Shown: in pieces, positions 17,501 to 25,045 of the stretch
Numbering within the stretch: the stretch's first letter is position 1
Layout: every line of letters starts with the position of its first letter
From: JAGBWK01 sp964462445
Lineage (GTDB): Bacteria; Bacteroidota; Bacteroidia; Bacteroidales; Muribaculaceae
Reading direction: 5' to 3'
Assembly (NCBI GenBank): GCA_964462445.1
Contig: CAYWXG010000026.1
Coordinates: forward strand, 1-34,969
DNA: 34,969 nucleotides
The notes under the pieces: generated by a model
The model's input: only the letters and a program-made list of their open reading frames with translations
What the model was told of the DNA's origin: nothing
Database searches by the model: none
Made by a program: the position numbers and the translations under genes

Positions 17501-17561
17501 GTGCCATTGCCACTGCGGAGGTCAAGACAACTGTCATTAGAAGTAAAAACAGTTTTTTCAT
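14541..17561 (-). CDS. SusC/RagA family TonB-dependent transporter
   Basis: Outer-membrane active importer powered by TonB. A signal peptide (about 1-20, ending AMAQ) is followed by a carboxypeptidase-regulatory-like domain (GTVVSASDGEPLIGASVV to about residue 95), the TonB-box-like DEVVVTGYGT, a plug with NINIRGYSS, then FILDGAPIS and IESITVLKDAASTAIYGSR, and a 22-strand barrel ending in FGVEVSF with terminal Phe. At 1006 residues it is the usual length. It is the first gene of the SusC-SusD-lipoprotein unit and has its own promoter about 100 bp upstream. No regulator (hybrid two-component, anti-sigma) adjoins. Ligand could be glycan or peptide. Confidence 0.96.
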   Translation of the reverse strand: MKKLFLLLMTVVLTSAVAMAQSGVIKGTVVSASDGEPLIGASVVAENGQGAATDLDGQFSLRVAPGTILKVSYLGFIVQSVPAADGMVIQLKPNENSLDEVVVTGYGTAKKLGSFVGAAAVVNSAQIENTPAATFVDALQGAVPGLGIFSNTGEPAAAPSNINIRGYSSLQFDVTPLFILDGAPISSAVFTSLNPSDIESITVLKDAASTAIYGSRAGNGVIVITSKKGKLGETAKVTVRASVGWSAPVESGIEMMNSQQYLTFRDEMTKHFGSPALQGVQRDLIEKYGVDTDWQDEMIKSNALTYSMEAAVRGGSEKSNYYLSLGHYEQDGLVAKSGLRRETLRASFNADIKPWLRVGFSGNMAYEKYETNSVASYAGYFYTNGPIFQAYYALPYESPYLYSIDDQGAIHYGEKANWLKYSLGGQPNANFVASLNTGSSNQISVNASIFEEIRPIKGLVLRAQQNVYAYDTRSSSRWNAVEDYELPMGGVTSFSQYTERKAGESFGRLYRFTYTNTAEYITKIADQHEVTALLGQESIINRTNSFGVSTEGQPSNDLMLITNGTTVTMDNVSRSMSEYVVNSYFLNLDYNFDERYYFNGSIRRDGCSKFSPDNRWSTFYALGLMWNAKNEAFLSDYKWIDALQVRANFGTAGNYSGLSDFEWHGSLGTGLTYNGQPTMGLASASNPDLTWETIQQFSAGINYSLFNRRLYGTIDYYIKDTKDLILDVPYSYTTGWSSNITNIGSLRNSGIDFEIGSDIYRDKDWFVGVKANFNYNHSEVIELFNGQNEYRLDDYGLVYVVGENPFQLNTVRYAGVDSRDGKCMWYDKNGNLTKVYNADDAVNLGKAWRPSWTGGFGINVGWKGLALRADFAWAADKYIYNWAYQQLASNLSFTQMNQSVKMLDTWTPDNPDGKMPAITESIQGDTRYLENSSYLRMKNLTVSYNLPKNWLKSLDMSDVTFRFTGRNLLTFVNDEFTGIDPEYINNGVRLQYPNTRQYEFGVEVSF

Positions 17562-17667
17562 ACTAAGTAATTAATTAGACAATAATTTATTATTTAAAGA
17601 TTTGTTTATCAACACGATACACCCGCACCTGCTGTCCGAAAACTTTTAGGCATGGATATATATTTTG

Positions 17668-17698
17668 CAAATATAAATAAAATAATCGTAAATTTAAA
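17668..17698 (-). promoter_or_regulatory. Promoter of the susC operon
   Basis: Minus-strand TATATTTG (plus 17668-17675) is an exact -7 box; TTTA (plus 17695-17698) lies 19 nt further upstream, with a better TTTG 4 nt beyond. The leader would be about 100 nt. The stretch 17703-17968 upstream is very AT-rich and shows no gene. Confidence 0.7.
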
Positions 17699-17968
17699 CA
17701 AATGTTAGCAATTTTTTTTGTGTGATAACATTTTGATATTTATCTCTCACTTATTCATCTCTTTTGAAATCTCGCCATAATCTTTTGAAAATCAAATCCA
17801 AAACATAGAGAATATACCATTTTATTCATTTTGCATATTATCATTTTTTATTTCAATTTTTCATAAATATTTTTCGTTCTTGAAAAAAACTTTTTCTCTT
17901 TTTTCGCCATAATTTACGCACTATTTTTCGTTTTAATTATTCTTCCTATTCTCTTTCGACATTAATTA

Positions 17969-18046
17969 GGCTCAGTAGTTATTTAGTGTGGATATGCAAA
18001 TAGTTTAGCGATTTTTTTTAGAAATTATCGGCTTGCCTATGTAGAG
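17969..18046 (+). repeat. Inverted-repeat arm, copy B
   Basis: 78 nt from GGCTCAGTAG to CCTATGTAGAG, the reverse complement of 5423-5499 apart from one substitution and one base in a T-run. In copy A the arm leads into hairpins 1' and 2'; here it is joined directly to the 118-bp tandem array, so module 2 is truncated just after its CCTATGTAGAG box. Confidence 0.85.
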
Positions 18047-18468
18047 GAAAGGGAAACACACTGCGTCAGCCTATGGAGTGAGGGGCTCCCGGTCCTCACA
18101 TCATGCGAAGCACGGGAAAGCGAAGCGTATCAATAACCGAGGGTTAAGCGCAGCGATACCTTCGGAAAGGGGAACACACTGCGTCAGCCTATGGAGTGAG
18201 GGGCTCCCGGCCCTCACAGCGTGCGAAGCACGGGAAAGCGTAGCGTATCAATAACCGGGGGTTGAGCGCAGCGATACCTCCGGAAAGGGGAACACACTGC
18301 GTCAGCCTATGGAGTGAGGGTCTCCCGGCCCTCACATCATGCGAAGCACGGGAAAAGCGAAGCGTATCAATAACCGAGGGTTAAGCGCAGCGATACCTTC
18401 GGAAAGGGGAACACACTGCGTCAGCCTATGGAGTGAGGGGCTCCCGGCCCTCACAGCGTGCGAAGCAC
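18047..18468 (+). repeat. Tandem array of 118-bp hairpin units, about 3.5 copies
   Basis: The 18-nt box CTGCGTCAGCCTATGGAG starts at 18061, 18179, 18297 and 18416 (periods 118, 118, 119; one extra A in unit 3). Each full unit holds hairpin 1 GTGAGGG/CCCTCAC (with variants) and hairpin 2 region TGC-GAA-GCAC, ending in AATAACCG and a CCTTCGG or CCTCCGG word. Units 1 and 3 share CATCATGCGAAGC and CCGAGGGTTAAGC; unit 2, and unit 4 as far as it goes, has CAGCGTGCGAAGC, with CCGGGGGTTGAGC in unit 2. Unit 4 stops after hairpin 2. No spacers are interposed. Confidence 0.95.
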
Positions 18469-18527
18469 CTTTTTGCTACGGTACCATTAATTAACCTAAA
18501 ATTACACATTATTATATTATATACAAT

Positions 18528-18566
18528 GAAAACCTGCAGAGGAATCGCAATATTCCTCCGCAGGTC
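18528..18566 (-). terminator. Terminator of the ftsX-to-yigZ operon
   Basis: ACCTGCAGAGGAAT (18532-18545) pairs with ATTCCTCCGCAGGT (18552-18565) with one A-C mismatch; the minus-strand transcript continues TTTTCATTG. It starts about 33 bp after the yigZ stop codon. Confidence 0.85.
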
Positions 18567-18598
18567 TTTAATTTTCTATTTATTTTGCTCGAAATTCG

Positions 18599-19195
18599 CT
18601 AATCATCAACGCAAACTCCGTCGATGTCGATCAAACGAGTTTTTAGCATCTCATAATCATCGGCACGAACCGCTACCGACATTCTACATGCATTATCAAA
18701 TTCTTGCGCTAAAATTTCCAATTCACTTTGCTTCACACGACGCATTACGTCGTTCATCGACAAATAGGGGAAAGTGAAATCTATACGTTTCATCACCTTG
18801 CGCTCCTCAATTTCAGCAGCCTCAAGCGACATACGTGCCGCCTCCCGATATGCCGCTATCAATCCCGACGTGCCCAGTTTTATCCCCCCGAAATACCTCA
18901 CCACTACTATCACTACGTCAGTGAGTCCAAACGAATTTATCTGCCCCAATATAGGCTTTCCGGCCGTACCCGACGGCTCTCCATTATCATTGCTTTGAAA
19001 CTCTGTACGCTCAAAGCCAAGCATATAAGCCCAACACACATGGCGCGCATCAAAATATTTCTTTTGATAACGCGCCACTATTGCTTTCGCTTCGTCGGCC
19101 GTCTCCACATGATGTGCAAATGCCAAAAATTTGCTCATCTTCTCGCGGAATATTTCTTCCGACTCTCCTTTTATTGTCAAATATGTATCTGCCAT
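18599..19195 (-). CDS. yigZ: YigZ/IMPACT family protein
   Basis: 198-residue cytoplasmic protein of the UPF0029/IMPACT family; the molecular role in bacteria is unsettled (translation-linked roles are proposed). Diagnostic blocks are ARHVCWAYMLG, NDNGEPSGTAGKPIL and VVVRYFGGIKLGTSGLIAAY in the N-terminal domain, with the smaller ferredoxin-like C-terminal domain after about residue 135. Length is normal. It lies 3 bp after queA, so it is translationally linked to it and last in the operon. Confidence 0.92.
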   Translation of the reverse strand: MADTYLTIKGESEEIFREKMSKFLAFAHHVETADEAKAIVARYQKKYFDARHVCWAYMLGFERTEFQSNDNGEPSGTAGKPILGQINSFGLTDVVIVVVRYFGGIKLGTSGLIAAYREAARMSLEAAEIEERKVMKRIDFTFPYLSMNDVMRRVKQSELEILAQEFDNACRMSVAVRADDYEMLKTRLIDIDGVCVDD

Positions 19196-19198
19196 CTA

Positions 19199-20248
19199 TC
19201 AGATGATCAACATAGCATCGCCATACGCGCCAAATCGATACCCCTCTTTCACTGCCTCGTCATAGGCGCGCATCACCAAATCATACCCTCCGAATGCTGC
19301 CACCATCATTAGCATTGTTGAATATGGCAAATGGAAATTAGTCACCAACGCCGTAGTAACAGTAAAATCGTAGGGGGGGAAAATGAATTTATTGGTCCAC
19401 CCTTCATACACTTTCAACTTTCCTCCCATGCTGACTGCCGTTGCCATGCCTCGAAGCACTGACGTGCCGACTGCACACACATTGCGACCTTCTGATTTAG
19501 CTTTATTCACAGTCTCTACCAACTCCGGACGGATGAAGATTTGTTCGGAATCCATGCGATGTTTTGTCAAATCCTCAACATCGATTTCGCGGAAATTACC
19601 CAATCCGCTATGTATGGTGGCAAACGTCTGCTCAACACCCTTGATTTCGAATCGCTTTAGCAATTCGCGACTAAAATGCATTCCGGCTGCCGGAGCAACG
19701 ATTGCCCCTTCATTTTTTGCGAAAATAGTTTGATAGTCGGTTGCATCATTCTCATTTGGCTCTCGTTGAATATAATCGGGAAGCGGTGTTTCCCCCAATG
19801 CATACAACGATTCCTTAAATTCATCATGCGAACCGTCATAAAGGAAACGAAGCGTACGACCGCGTGATGTCGTATTATCTATAACTTCAGCTACCATCGA
19901 CTCATCTTCTCCAAAATACAACTTATTACCTATTCGTATCTTGCGAGCCGGCTCTACCAACACGTCCCACAATTTATGCTCCTCGTTGAGTTCGCGAAGC
20001 AAGAAAACCTCTATACGCGCTCCGGTTTTCTCCTTATTACCATACAAGCGTGCAGGAAAAACCATAGTGTCATTAAACACCATGACATCTCCCTCATCAA
20101 AATAATTGATAATTTCCTTAAACACATGATGCGTGATTTCTCCTGTCTTGCGGTCTACAACCATCATTCTACATTCATCACGTTGTGCCACCGGTTCTTG
20201 AGCAATCAACTCGTCGGGTAATTTGAATTTAAATTGTGAAAGCTTCAT
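19199..20248 (-). CDS. queA: S-adenosylmethionine:tRNA ribosyltransferase-isomerase
   Basis: Moves the ribosyl part of S-adenosylmethionine to preQ1 at tRNA position 34, making epoxyqueuosine. Family blocks: FKLPDELIAQEPVAQRDECR at the N-terminus, VFNDTMVFPARLYG, GAIVAPAAGMHFS, THSGLG-type block (TIHSGLGNFREI), HRMDSEQ, and TNFHLPYSTMLMMVAAF. At 349 residues it is normal. It is 41 bp after truB and 3 bp before yigZ. No preQ1 riboswitch is seen in the short gap, so regulation is probably with the operon. Confidence 0.96.
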   Translation of the reverse strand: MKLSQFKFKLPDELIAQEPVAQRDECRMMVVDRKTGEITHHVFKEIINYFDEGDVMVFNDTMVFPARLYGNKEKTGARIEVFLLRELNEEHKLWDVLVEPARKIRIGNKLYFGEDESMVAEVIDNTTSRGRTLRFLYDGSHDEFKESLYALGETPLPDYIQREPNENDATDYQTIFAKNEGAIVAPAAGMHFSRELLKRFEIKGVEQTFATIHSGLGNFREIDVEDLTKHRMDSEQIFIRPELVETVNKAKSEGRNVCAVGTSVLRGMATAVSMGGKLKVYEGWTNKFIFPPYDFTVTTALVTNFHLPYSTMLMMVAAFGGYDLVMRAYDEAVKEGYRFGAYGDAMLII

Positions 20249-20289
20249 ATTGTTGTATTTATATCTTCGTTATTGTATTTTCGTTATAA

Positions 20290-21087
20290 TTAATTATCAA
20301 TCTGACTATTGACTATATTTTTTACATCTATTTTATCTCTGTCGAATCTATATATTTCTCTATAATTTGAGTCTGCTTCATTTTTTTCATCATCGACTTC
20401 AATCGCCACGTTGCGCAACATCTCTACTGCCGCTTCGAGCGACATACATTTATCTATAGTGACGTCACCGACTCGAGTGCGACGCAATGCCGTCAGATGA
20501 CCGCCCGACTCCAATGCTGCTCCAATATCTCGAGCCAACGCCCTAATATACGTGCCCTTACTGCAAACAACACGAATCTTCAACTGCTCGGGAGAATATT
20601 CAAGCAACTCTATTTCATCAATAACCAAAACTTTAGGCTTCAATTCCACTACGGCACCCTTTCGCGCCATATCGTATGCTCGTTTGCCATCTACCTTACA
20701 CGCTGAGAACGATGGGGGGACTTGCTCTATTCGTCCGGTAAAACGGCGCAACACCTCATCCACTTTCTCGCGCGTTATGTGGTCAGTAGGATAACGGCAA
20801 TCTATCTCTGTTTCAAGATCGAAGGAGGGTGTTGTAGCTCCAAGTGCTATCGTTGCAATATACTCCTTCACACCACTCTGCAACTGCTCGATAAGTTTTG
20901 TCGATTTACCACTGACTATTATCATCACCCCGGTGGCAAGCGGATCAAGCGTGCCGGCATGACCCACTTTCATCTTTTTGATACCCAAGCGACGCAACAT
21001 CACGCCCCTTATCCTCTTGACGGCATCAAATGATGTCCAGCCATATGGCTTATCAATATATATTGTCTCTCCTGCGAGAAAATTCAT
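20290..21087 (-). CDS. truB: tRNA pseudouridine(55) synthase TruB
   Basis: Isomerises U55 in the tRNA T-loop. The N-terminal motif KPYGWTSFDAVKR and the catalytic block VGHAGTLDPLATGV with Asp48 are intact; QVPPSFSACKVDGKRAYDMAR and CSKGTYIRALARDIG follow. The C-terminus beyond about residue 235 is a variable extension (DDEKNEADSNYR...), with no PUA domain. 265 residues is in the normal range for forms without PUA. It lies between uppP (32 bp) and queA (41 bp) in the operon. Confidence 0.96.
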   Translation of the reverse strand: MNFLAGETIYIDKPYGWTSFDAVKRIRGVMLRRLGIKKMKVGHAGTLDPLATGVMIIVSGKSTKLIEQLQSGVKEYIATIALGATTPSFDLETEIDCRYPTDHITREKVDEVLRRFTGRIEQVPPSFSACKVDGKRAYDMARKGAVVELKPKVLVIDEIELLEYSPEQLKIRVVCSKGTYIRALARDIGAALESGGHLTALRRTRVGDVTIDKCMSLEAAVEMLRNVAIEVDDEKNEADSNYREIYRFDRDKIDVKNIVNSQIDN

Positions 21088-21119
21088 CGTTATTTGTTAC
21101 TTTATTATTCCTTTATAAA

Positions 21120-21962
21120 TCAGAGAAATATACAAACCAATCCCACTATCAAGCAATATACGGCAAACCATAACAATTTACCTTTCTTGACAATATCGAG
21201 CATCCATTTGCAAGCCAAACAACCTACAACAAAAGCAACAATAAATCCCACCAACAACGGACCGAATCCTATTGTCATAGTTTCTGTGGCCGATTCTGCA
21301 ACGCCTCCTATCATATCTTTAATATCGAGCAACGCTTCTCCCAAAATCGGAATAATCACCATGAAAAACGAGAATTTCGCAACTTCTTCTCGCTTGTCGC
21401 CAAGGATCAAACCCGTTGCTATTGTCGTACCGGAGCGGCTCAACCCGGGAATTACAGCTACAGCTTGCGATAGTCCGATAACAAACGCATCTACAAATGT
21501 TATATCACGTCCCACGCCTCTATTCCCGCCTGATAATTTAATATCCGACGTCGGGCGTCGGTAATAATATGCAAATGAAAGAAGACAGGCTGTCACACAC
21601 AAGGCTATTCCCACAGTCAGCAAATCACCTTCGAACAATGCTTCCACTTTATCCTTAAAGAACAAGCCGACTATCATTATTGGAATACACGATACCAATA
21701 TTTTGAACACATATGTAGTATTAGCATCTCGCTTAAACCCGAAAAACGATGTCAATAACGGAACAAATTCTTTCCACAACACCACTATCGTACTGAGCAC
21801 AGTTGCCACATGCAACGCAACCGTAAACTGCACTGATTCAGCTCCGGCAATATCCAATCCGAGAACATCCTCACATATTTGCAAATGGCCGGAACTACTT
21901 ATCGGTAAATATTCCGAAAGTCCCTGCACGATGCCCATTATTAGCGAATCTATATAATCCAT
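21120..21962 (-). CDS. uppP: Undecaprenyl-diphosphatase UppP (BacA)
   Basis: Inner-membrane phosphatase that recycles undecaprenyl diphosphate for peptidoglycan and surface polysaccharide synthesis. Conserved active-site blocks are GLSEYLPISSSGHL (E17) and PGLSRSGTTIATGL (about 168-181). About eight hydrophobic segments are visible. 280 residues is normal. Co-transcription with ftsX and truB follows from spacing (63 and 32 bp). High expression of this family can give bacitracin tolerance, but nothing here suggests a special resistance role. Confidence 0.96.
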   Translation of the reverse strand: MDYIDSLIMGIVQGLSEYLPISSSGHLQICEDVLGLDIAGAESVQFTVALHVATVLSTIVVLWKEFVPLLTSFFGFKRDANTTYVFKILVSCIPIMIVGLFFKDKVEALFEGDLLTVGIALCVTACLLSFAYYYRRPTSDIKLSGGNRGVGRDITFVDAFVIGLSQAVAVIPGLSRSGTTIATGLILGDKREEVAKFSFFMVIIPILGEALLDIKDMIGGVAESATETMTIGFGPLLVGFIVAFVVGCLACKWMLDIVKKGKLLWFAVYCLIVGLVCIFL

Positions 21963-22025
21963 TTTTACCTTTATTTACTTGTTTTTTCACAACGTACAAC
22001 TACAATCGCTACTAATTATATAAAA

Positions 22026-22430
22026 TTATTTCTCAATGCCGGCCGCAGAACTATTTGACTTTTCTTCTACCCCCTTGGGCTTTATAATGATTGCTATGCC
22101 CATGAACACAAATCCCAAAAATGCAATTGTCGGACCAATCACAATTCGACGTGTACTAAAAATATCGGGATTAAATTGTTCAGGAGTACTTCCGCCTCCA
22201 AGCATCAGCAAAAAGCCGACTACAATCATTAACCCGGCGATAGCCATATAGATAAAATTTTTACGAGCTAATGGTAATCGCCTATCCAATTGCCCCTCCT
22301 GCTGAACTCCACTCTCCGAATCGGGCAATGATGTTGAAGCTCCTAAATTTTGCGCTGCGGGCTCTTGCGTCATAGGTGTCTTACTGCGAACCGGAGTTGC
22401 CATCGCTCGTTTCATTTCAGAATTTGCCAT
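22026..22430 (-). CDS. DUF3098 small membrane protein
   Basis: 134 residues with a Ser/Gln-rich cytoplasmic N-terminus (about 1-53) and two hydrophobic helices (about 58-78 and 93-116) joined by GGGSTPEQFNPDIFSTRR, the DUF3098 layout. Its function is unknown. In Bacteroidales this gene sits between ftsX and uppP, as here (31 and 63 bp gaps), which suggests a link to cell-wall synthesis or division, but that is inferred only from position. Confidence 0.85.
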   Translation of the reverse strand: MANSEMKRAMATPVRSKTPMTQEPAAQNLGASTSLPDSESGVQQEGQLDRRLPLARKNFIYMAIAGLMIVVGFLLMLGGGSTPEQFNPDIFSTRRIVIGPTIAFLGFVFMGIAIIIKPKGVEEKSNSSAAGIEK

Positions 22431-22461
22431 ATTGTAATATCGTAATTTTAATCATTATACA

Positions 22462-23337
22462 TTAACGAAACATATCATCATAGCTTTGATACAAATACTT
22501 ATTAGTTGAAATCCACGATGCCATGCCACAAATCAACATTCCACCGGCCACCAACCCAAGAAAAACAATCGCCAGGTCATTCCACGGCAATGCAAGCGCC
22601 AAATCCGGCTCAATACTTACCGCATATACGCGCAATAAAACAAGCAATCCTATTGCTACTACAGCCGCAAGCACTCCATTGAGGACATTTCCTAAAACTA
22701 TCGGTCGGCGTATAAAACCATTTGTAGCGCCTACCAACTGCATAGTATGCAACAAGAATCGCGACGAATAAATAGTCAATCTTACAGTATTATTTATCAA
22801 AACAAACGAAATCACCAACAACGCGCCCGCTAATGCCACTAATATCAACGATAGAGACCCGATATTGGCATTTATTGACTCAACAACTTCCGTGTGAACC
22901 GTTATCTCCTCTACAATTGGCATTGATCGCAATGGCGCAATTATTTTATTCAGAGAATCTACCGACGCATATTCCGATTTAACCTTCACTGTAAACTCCG
23001 GCTGATATGGATTGGTCCCAAGAAGCCCGACAACATCCGTATCAAGATATGCATTTTCCTGTTCCAATATCTCTTCGGGCGACAAATACTCATAGCTCGA
23101 CACGAATCCCGACGACGTCAAACGCGACTTCATCGCATTGATTTGCGTCATATCGGCACTCATACTCATAACCATGTTAAATCCTAAATTTTCACGAATA
23201 TGCTTCGTGATATTGCTTGCCGCAAAGGCAGCAAAACCGACTATTCCCAATATCAACAGCACCATCCCGACACTAACTGTCGAGGTCAAGTGCCTGCCAA
23301 AACTCATGAGACTTGTGCGTTTCTTGGGATTACTCAT
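22462..23337 (-). CDS. ftsX: Cell-division permease FtsX
   Basis: Membrane partner of the FtsE ATPase that controls peptidoglycan hydrolases at the septum. A cytoplasmic N-terminus leads to a first membrane helix (about 20-42), then an extracytoplasmic domain (about 43-165) and three further membrane helices (about 168-190, 215-235, 255-275), the FtsX topology. 291 residues is normal. It is the first gene of the ftsX-DUF3098-uppP-truB-queA-yigZ run. ftsE is not adjacent in this window. Confidence 0.9.
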   Translation of the reverse strand: MSNPKKRTSLMSFGRHLTSTVSVGMVLLILGIVGFAAFAASNITKHIRENLGFNMVMSMSADMTQINAMKSRLTSSGFVSSYEYLSPEEILEQENAYLDTDVVGLLGTNPYQPEFTVKVKSEYASVDSLNKIIAPLRSMPIVEEITVHTEVVESINANIGSLSLILVALAGALLVISFVLINNTVRLTIYSSRFLLHTMQLVGATNGFIRRPIVLGNVLNGVLAAVVAIGLLVLLRVYAVSIEPDLALALPWNDLAIVFLGLVAGGMLICGMASWISTNKYLYQSYDDMFR

Positions 23338-23425
23338 TTATATTATGAATATTTTATTGGAATTAATTTAAATCAAACTCTATATAATCACAAATAACTT
23401 CAGTCGAGCCAATGCACAACTTCCG

Positions 23426-23442
23426 CAATTATAAAATAATTG
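23426..23442. promoter_or_regulatory. Perfect palindrome at the ftsX transcription start
   Basis: CAATTAT (23426-23432), AAA, ATAATTG (23436-23442): a 7-bp inverted repeat immediately downstream of the ftsX -7 box, over the expected start of transcription. It could be an operator or a leader hairpin; no regulator is identified. Confidence 0.4.
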
Positions 23443-23444
23443 TG

Positions 23445-23477
23445 CAAATTTACAAAATTCAGTACCCCCTTGTCAAG
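23445..23477 (-). promoter_or_regulatory. Promoter of the ftsX operon
   Basis: Minus-strand TAAATTTG (plus 23445-23452) is an exact -7 box; CTTG (plus 23474-23477) lies 21 nt upstream. Expected leader is about 100 nt. Confidence 0.7.
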
Positions 23478-23567
23478 TTTTTTGCCATAAATTTTCAAAC
23501 AATTTTTTACGGCTCTCTCCTACCCCTCCAATTCATTGACTTTTTACAAAAAAACATTAAAATTTTA

Positions 23568-23596
23568 TTTTAATTCGAAAAAAATCATTAACTTAG
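23568..23596 (+). promoter_or_regulatory. Possible promoter of the first OmpA-family gene
   Basis: TAACTTAG (23589-23596) resembles the -7 box with one substitution, with T-rich TTTT at 23568-23571 about 17 nt upstream. It would leave a leader of about 180 nt. The rest of 23478-23780 is AT-rich with no gene seen. Confidence 0.35.
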
Positions 23597-23780
23597 CGCA
23601 AAATTTGTAGAAATACAATAAAAGAAGAACATTTTTTGGAATTTTATTTGTTTAGAAATATACCCCTACAAGTTTTATTTCTACTTAGATTGAACTCACC
23701 GAATTCCTCATCGCATTAATTTATTCTCAATATTACTTATCTGAAATTTATTAACTTTATCAATTATAACAAATAACTTT

Positions 23781-24995
23781 ATGAAAAAGAGTTTAATCGC
23801 TTTAGCTTGTGCTTTATTTATTGGCCAAGGTATGGTTGCTCAATCTTCACAAGAGGTTACTTACGTTAGCGACCCCTCGCAAGGTTACCTTTTCAACCAA
23901 TTTAAAGACAATTGGTTTGTTACCGGTGAAATTGGTGGCGGAATATTCTTCTCACCCAACGATTCTTACCGTGATTGGCAAGACCGTTTCACTCCGGCAG
24001 CCTCAATTTATGTTGGCAAATGGTTCTCTCCTCTTTTGGGACTACGCCTCGGCGTTAACTGGTCGAAAGTAAAAGGCCTTTCTGACGTTGAAGGATTTGG
24101 CAACCTCTACGACGAGCCATTAGTAGACGGAAAATACAAACAAAAATTCGTCCACATCGGACCGGTATTCGACGCTATGCTCAACGTTACTAACTGGGTA
24201 TGCGGATACAAACCCGGACGTTTCTATAACTTGACTGTTTATGGTGGTGGTGGCGCTTATTGGACCCTCGCTCGTGAATATGATGAAAACAACAACTCTT
24301 CAAGCTATAAAAACTGCAACGACCGTATCCTCGCGCTTCGCGCCGGTGTCATCAACAGCTTCAACTTGAGCAAACACGTTCAACTTTCTCTTGATGTTCG
24401 CTTCAACGCACTCGACAACCACCGCGATGAAGAGGGCGGACACTGGAACAAAACTTCCTACAACCTTCAAGCCTTCGTTGGCGTAACTTACTTGTTCGAC
24501 AAAACTGATTGGAGCGCGCCTATCGTTCCCGTTTGCCCCGAACCTGAAAACTGCGACGCTCTTCGCGCACGCCTCCAAGCTGCCGACGCTCGCATCGCCG
24601 ACCTCGAAGCTCAGCTCCAAGCTTGCCTCGAAAAACCCGCGGAAGTTATTGTTGAAAAAGCTCCCGCTGCTCCCCTCGCTACTATTTACTTCCCCATCAA
24701 CGTTTCTAAGCTCACTGCCGACGACGTTCGCGTAGTTAACGCTTGCGCTGAAGTAATGAAGGGCAACCCCGACACCAAATATGTCGTAACCGGTTGGGCC
24801 GACAACTACACAGGTAATGACAGAATCAACACCAACCTTCGCAAAAAACGCGCTGCAGCTGTTGAAAAACAACTCTTGAAAGCAGGTGTTGCTGCCGATC
24901 AATTCACTACAACTATCAACCATGGCAACCTCGTCGACATGGGTGAAAAATTCGTAGCTCTTGACCGCGCTACAACTATCCAAGTAGCTGAATAA
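23781..24995 (+). CDS. OmpA-family outer-membrane protein (first of two)
   Basis: Abundant-type outer-membrane porin that anchors to peptidoglycan. Signal peptide about 1-20 (MVAQS cleavage). Residues about 35-245 form a beta-barrel rich in aromatic/Gly strands. A Cys-flanked coiled coil follows (CDALRARLQAADARIADLE and on to a second Cys, about 254-278). Residues about 295-404 are the OmpA C-terminal domain; GWADNYTG keeps the Asp that contacts diaminopimelate, and LRKKRAAAVEK holds the Arg. 404 residues is typical for Bacteroidetes forms. It is alone, with a terminator after it. A paralogue with the same order of parts lies at 33625-34788. Confidence 0.92.
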   Translation: MKKSLIALACALFIGQGMVAQSSQEVTYVSDPSQGYLFNQFKDNWFVTGEIGGGIFFSPNDSYRDWQDRFTPAASIYVGKWFSPLLGLRLGVNWSKVKGLSDVEGFGNLYDEPLVDGKYKQKFVHIGPVFDAMLNVTNWVCGYKPGRFYNLTVYGGGGAYWTLAREYDENNNSSSYKNCNDRILALRAGVINSFNLSKHVQLSLDVRFNALDNHRDEEGGHWNKTSYNLQAFVGVTYLFDKTDWSAPIVPVCPEPENCDALRARLQAADARIADLEAQLQACLEKPAEVIVEKAPAAPLATIYFPINVSKLTADDVRVVNACAEVMKGNPDTKYVVTGWADNYTGNDRINTNLRKKRAAAVEKQLLKAGVAADQFTTTINHGNLVDMGEKFVALDRATTIQVAE

Positions 24996-25045
24996 TACAT
25001 CCCTGTATCAGTTAGGTCATCTTGAATGACCAAAGAATATACCAT

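Noticed and set aside
5423..18046. Composite transposon bounded by the inverted arms
   Set aside because: No transposase or target-site duplication is visible, and the flanking modules are not mirror images.
18047..18468. CRISPR array
   Set aside because: Units are 118 bp with no unique spacers and no cas genes nearby.
18433..18777. 114-codon open frame starting in the tandem array
   Set aside because: It starts inside repeat DNA and runs antisense over yigZ and its terminator; it has no recognisable features.
20249..20289. PreQ1 riboswitch before queA
   Set aside because: The 41-bp gap is too short and lacks a recognisable fold; queA appears to be transcribed with truB.
24300..24983. 227-codon frame antisense to the first OmpA-family gene
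   Set aside because: It is a shadow of a real gene with signal peptide, barrel and OmpA domain on the plus strand; no promoter or domain supports it.
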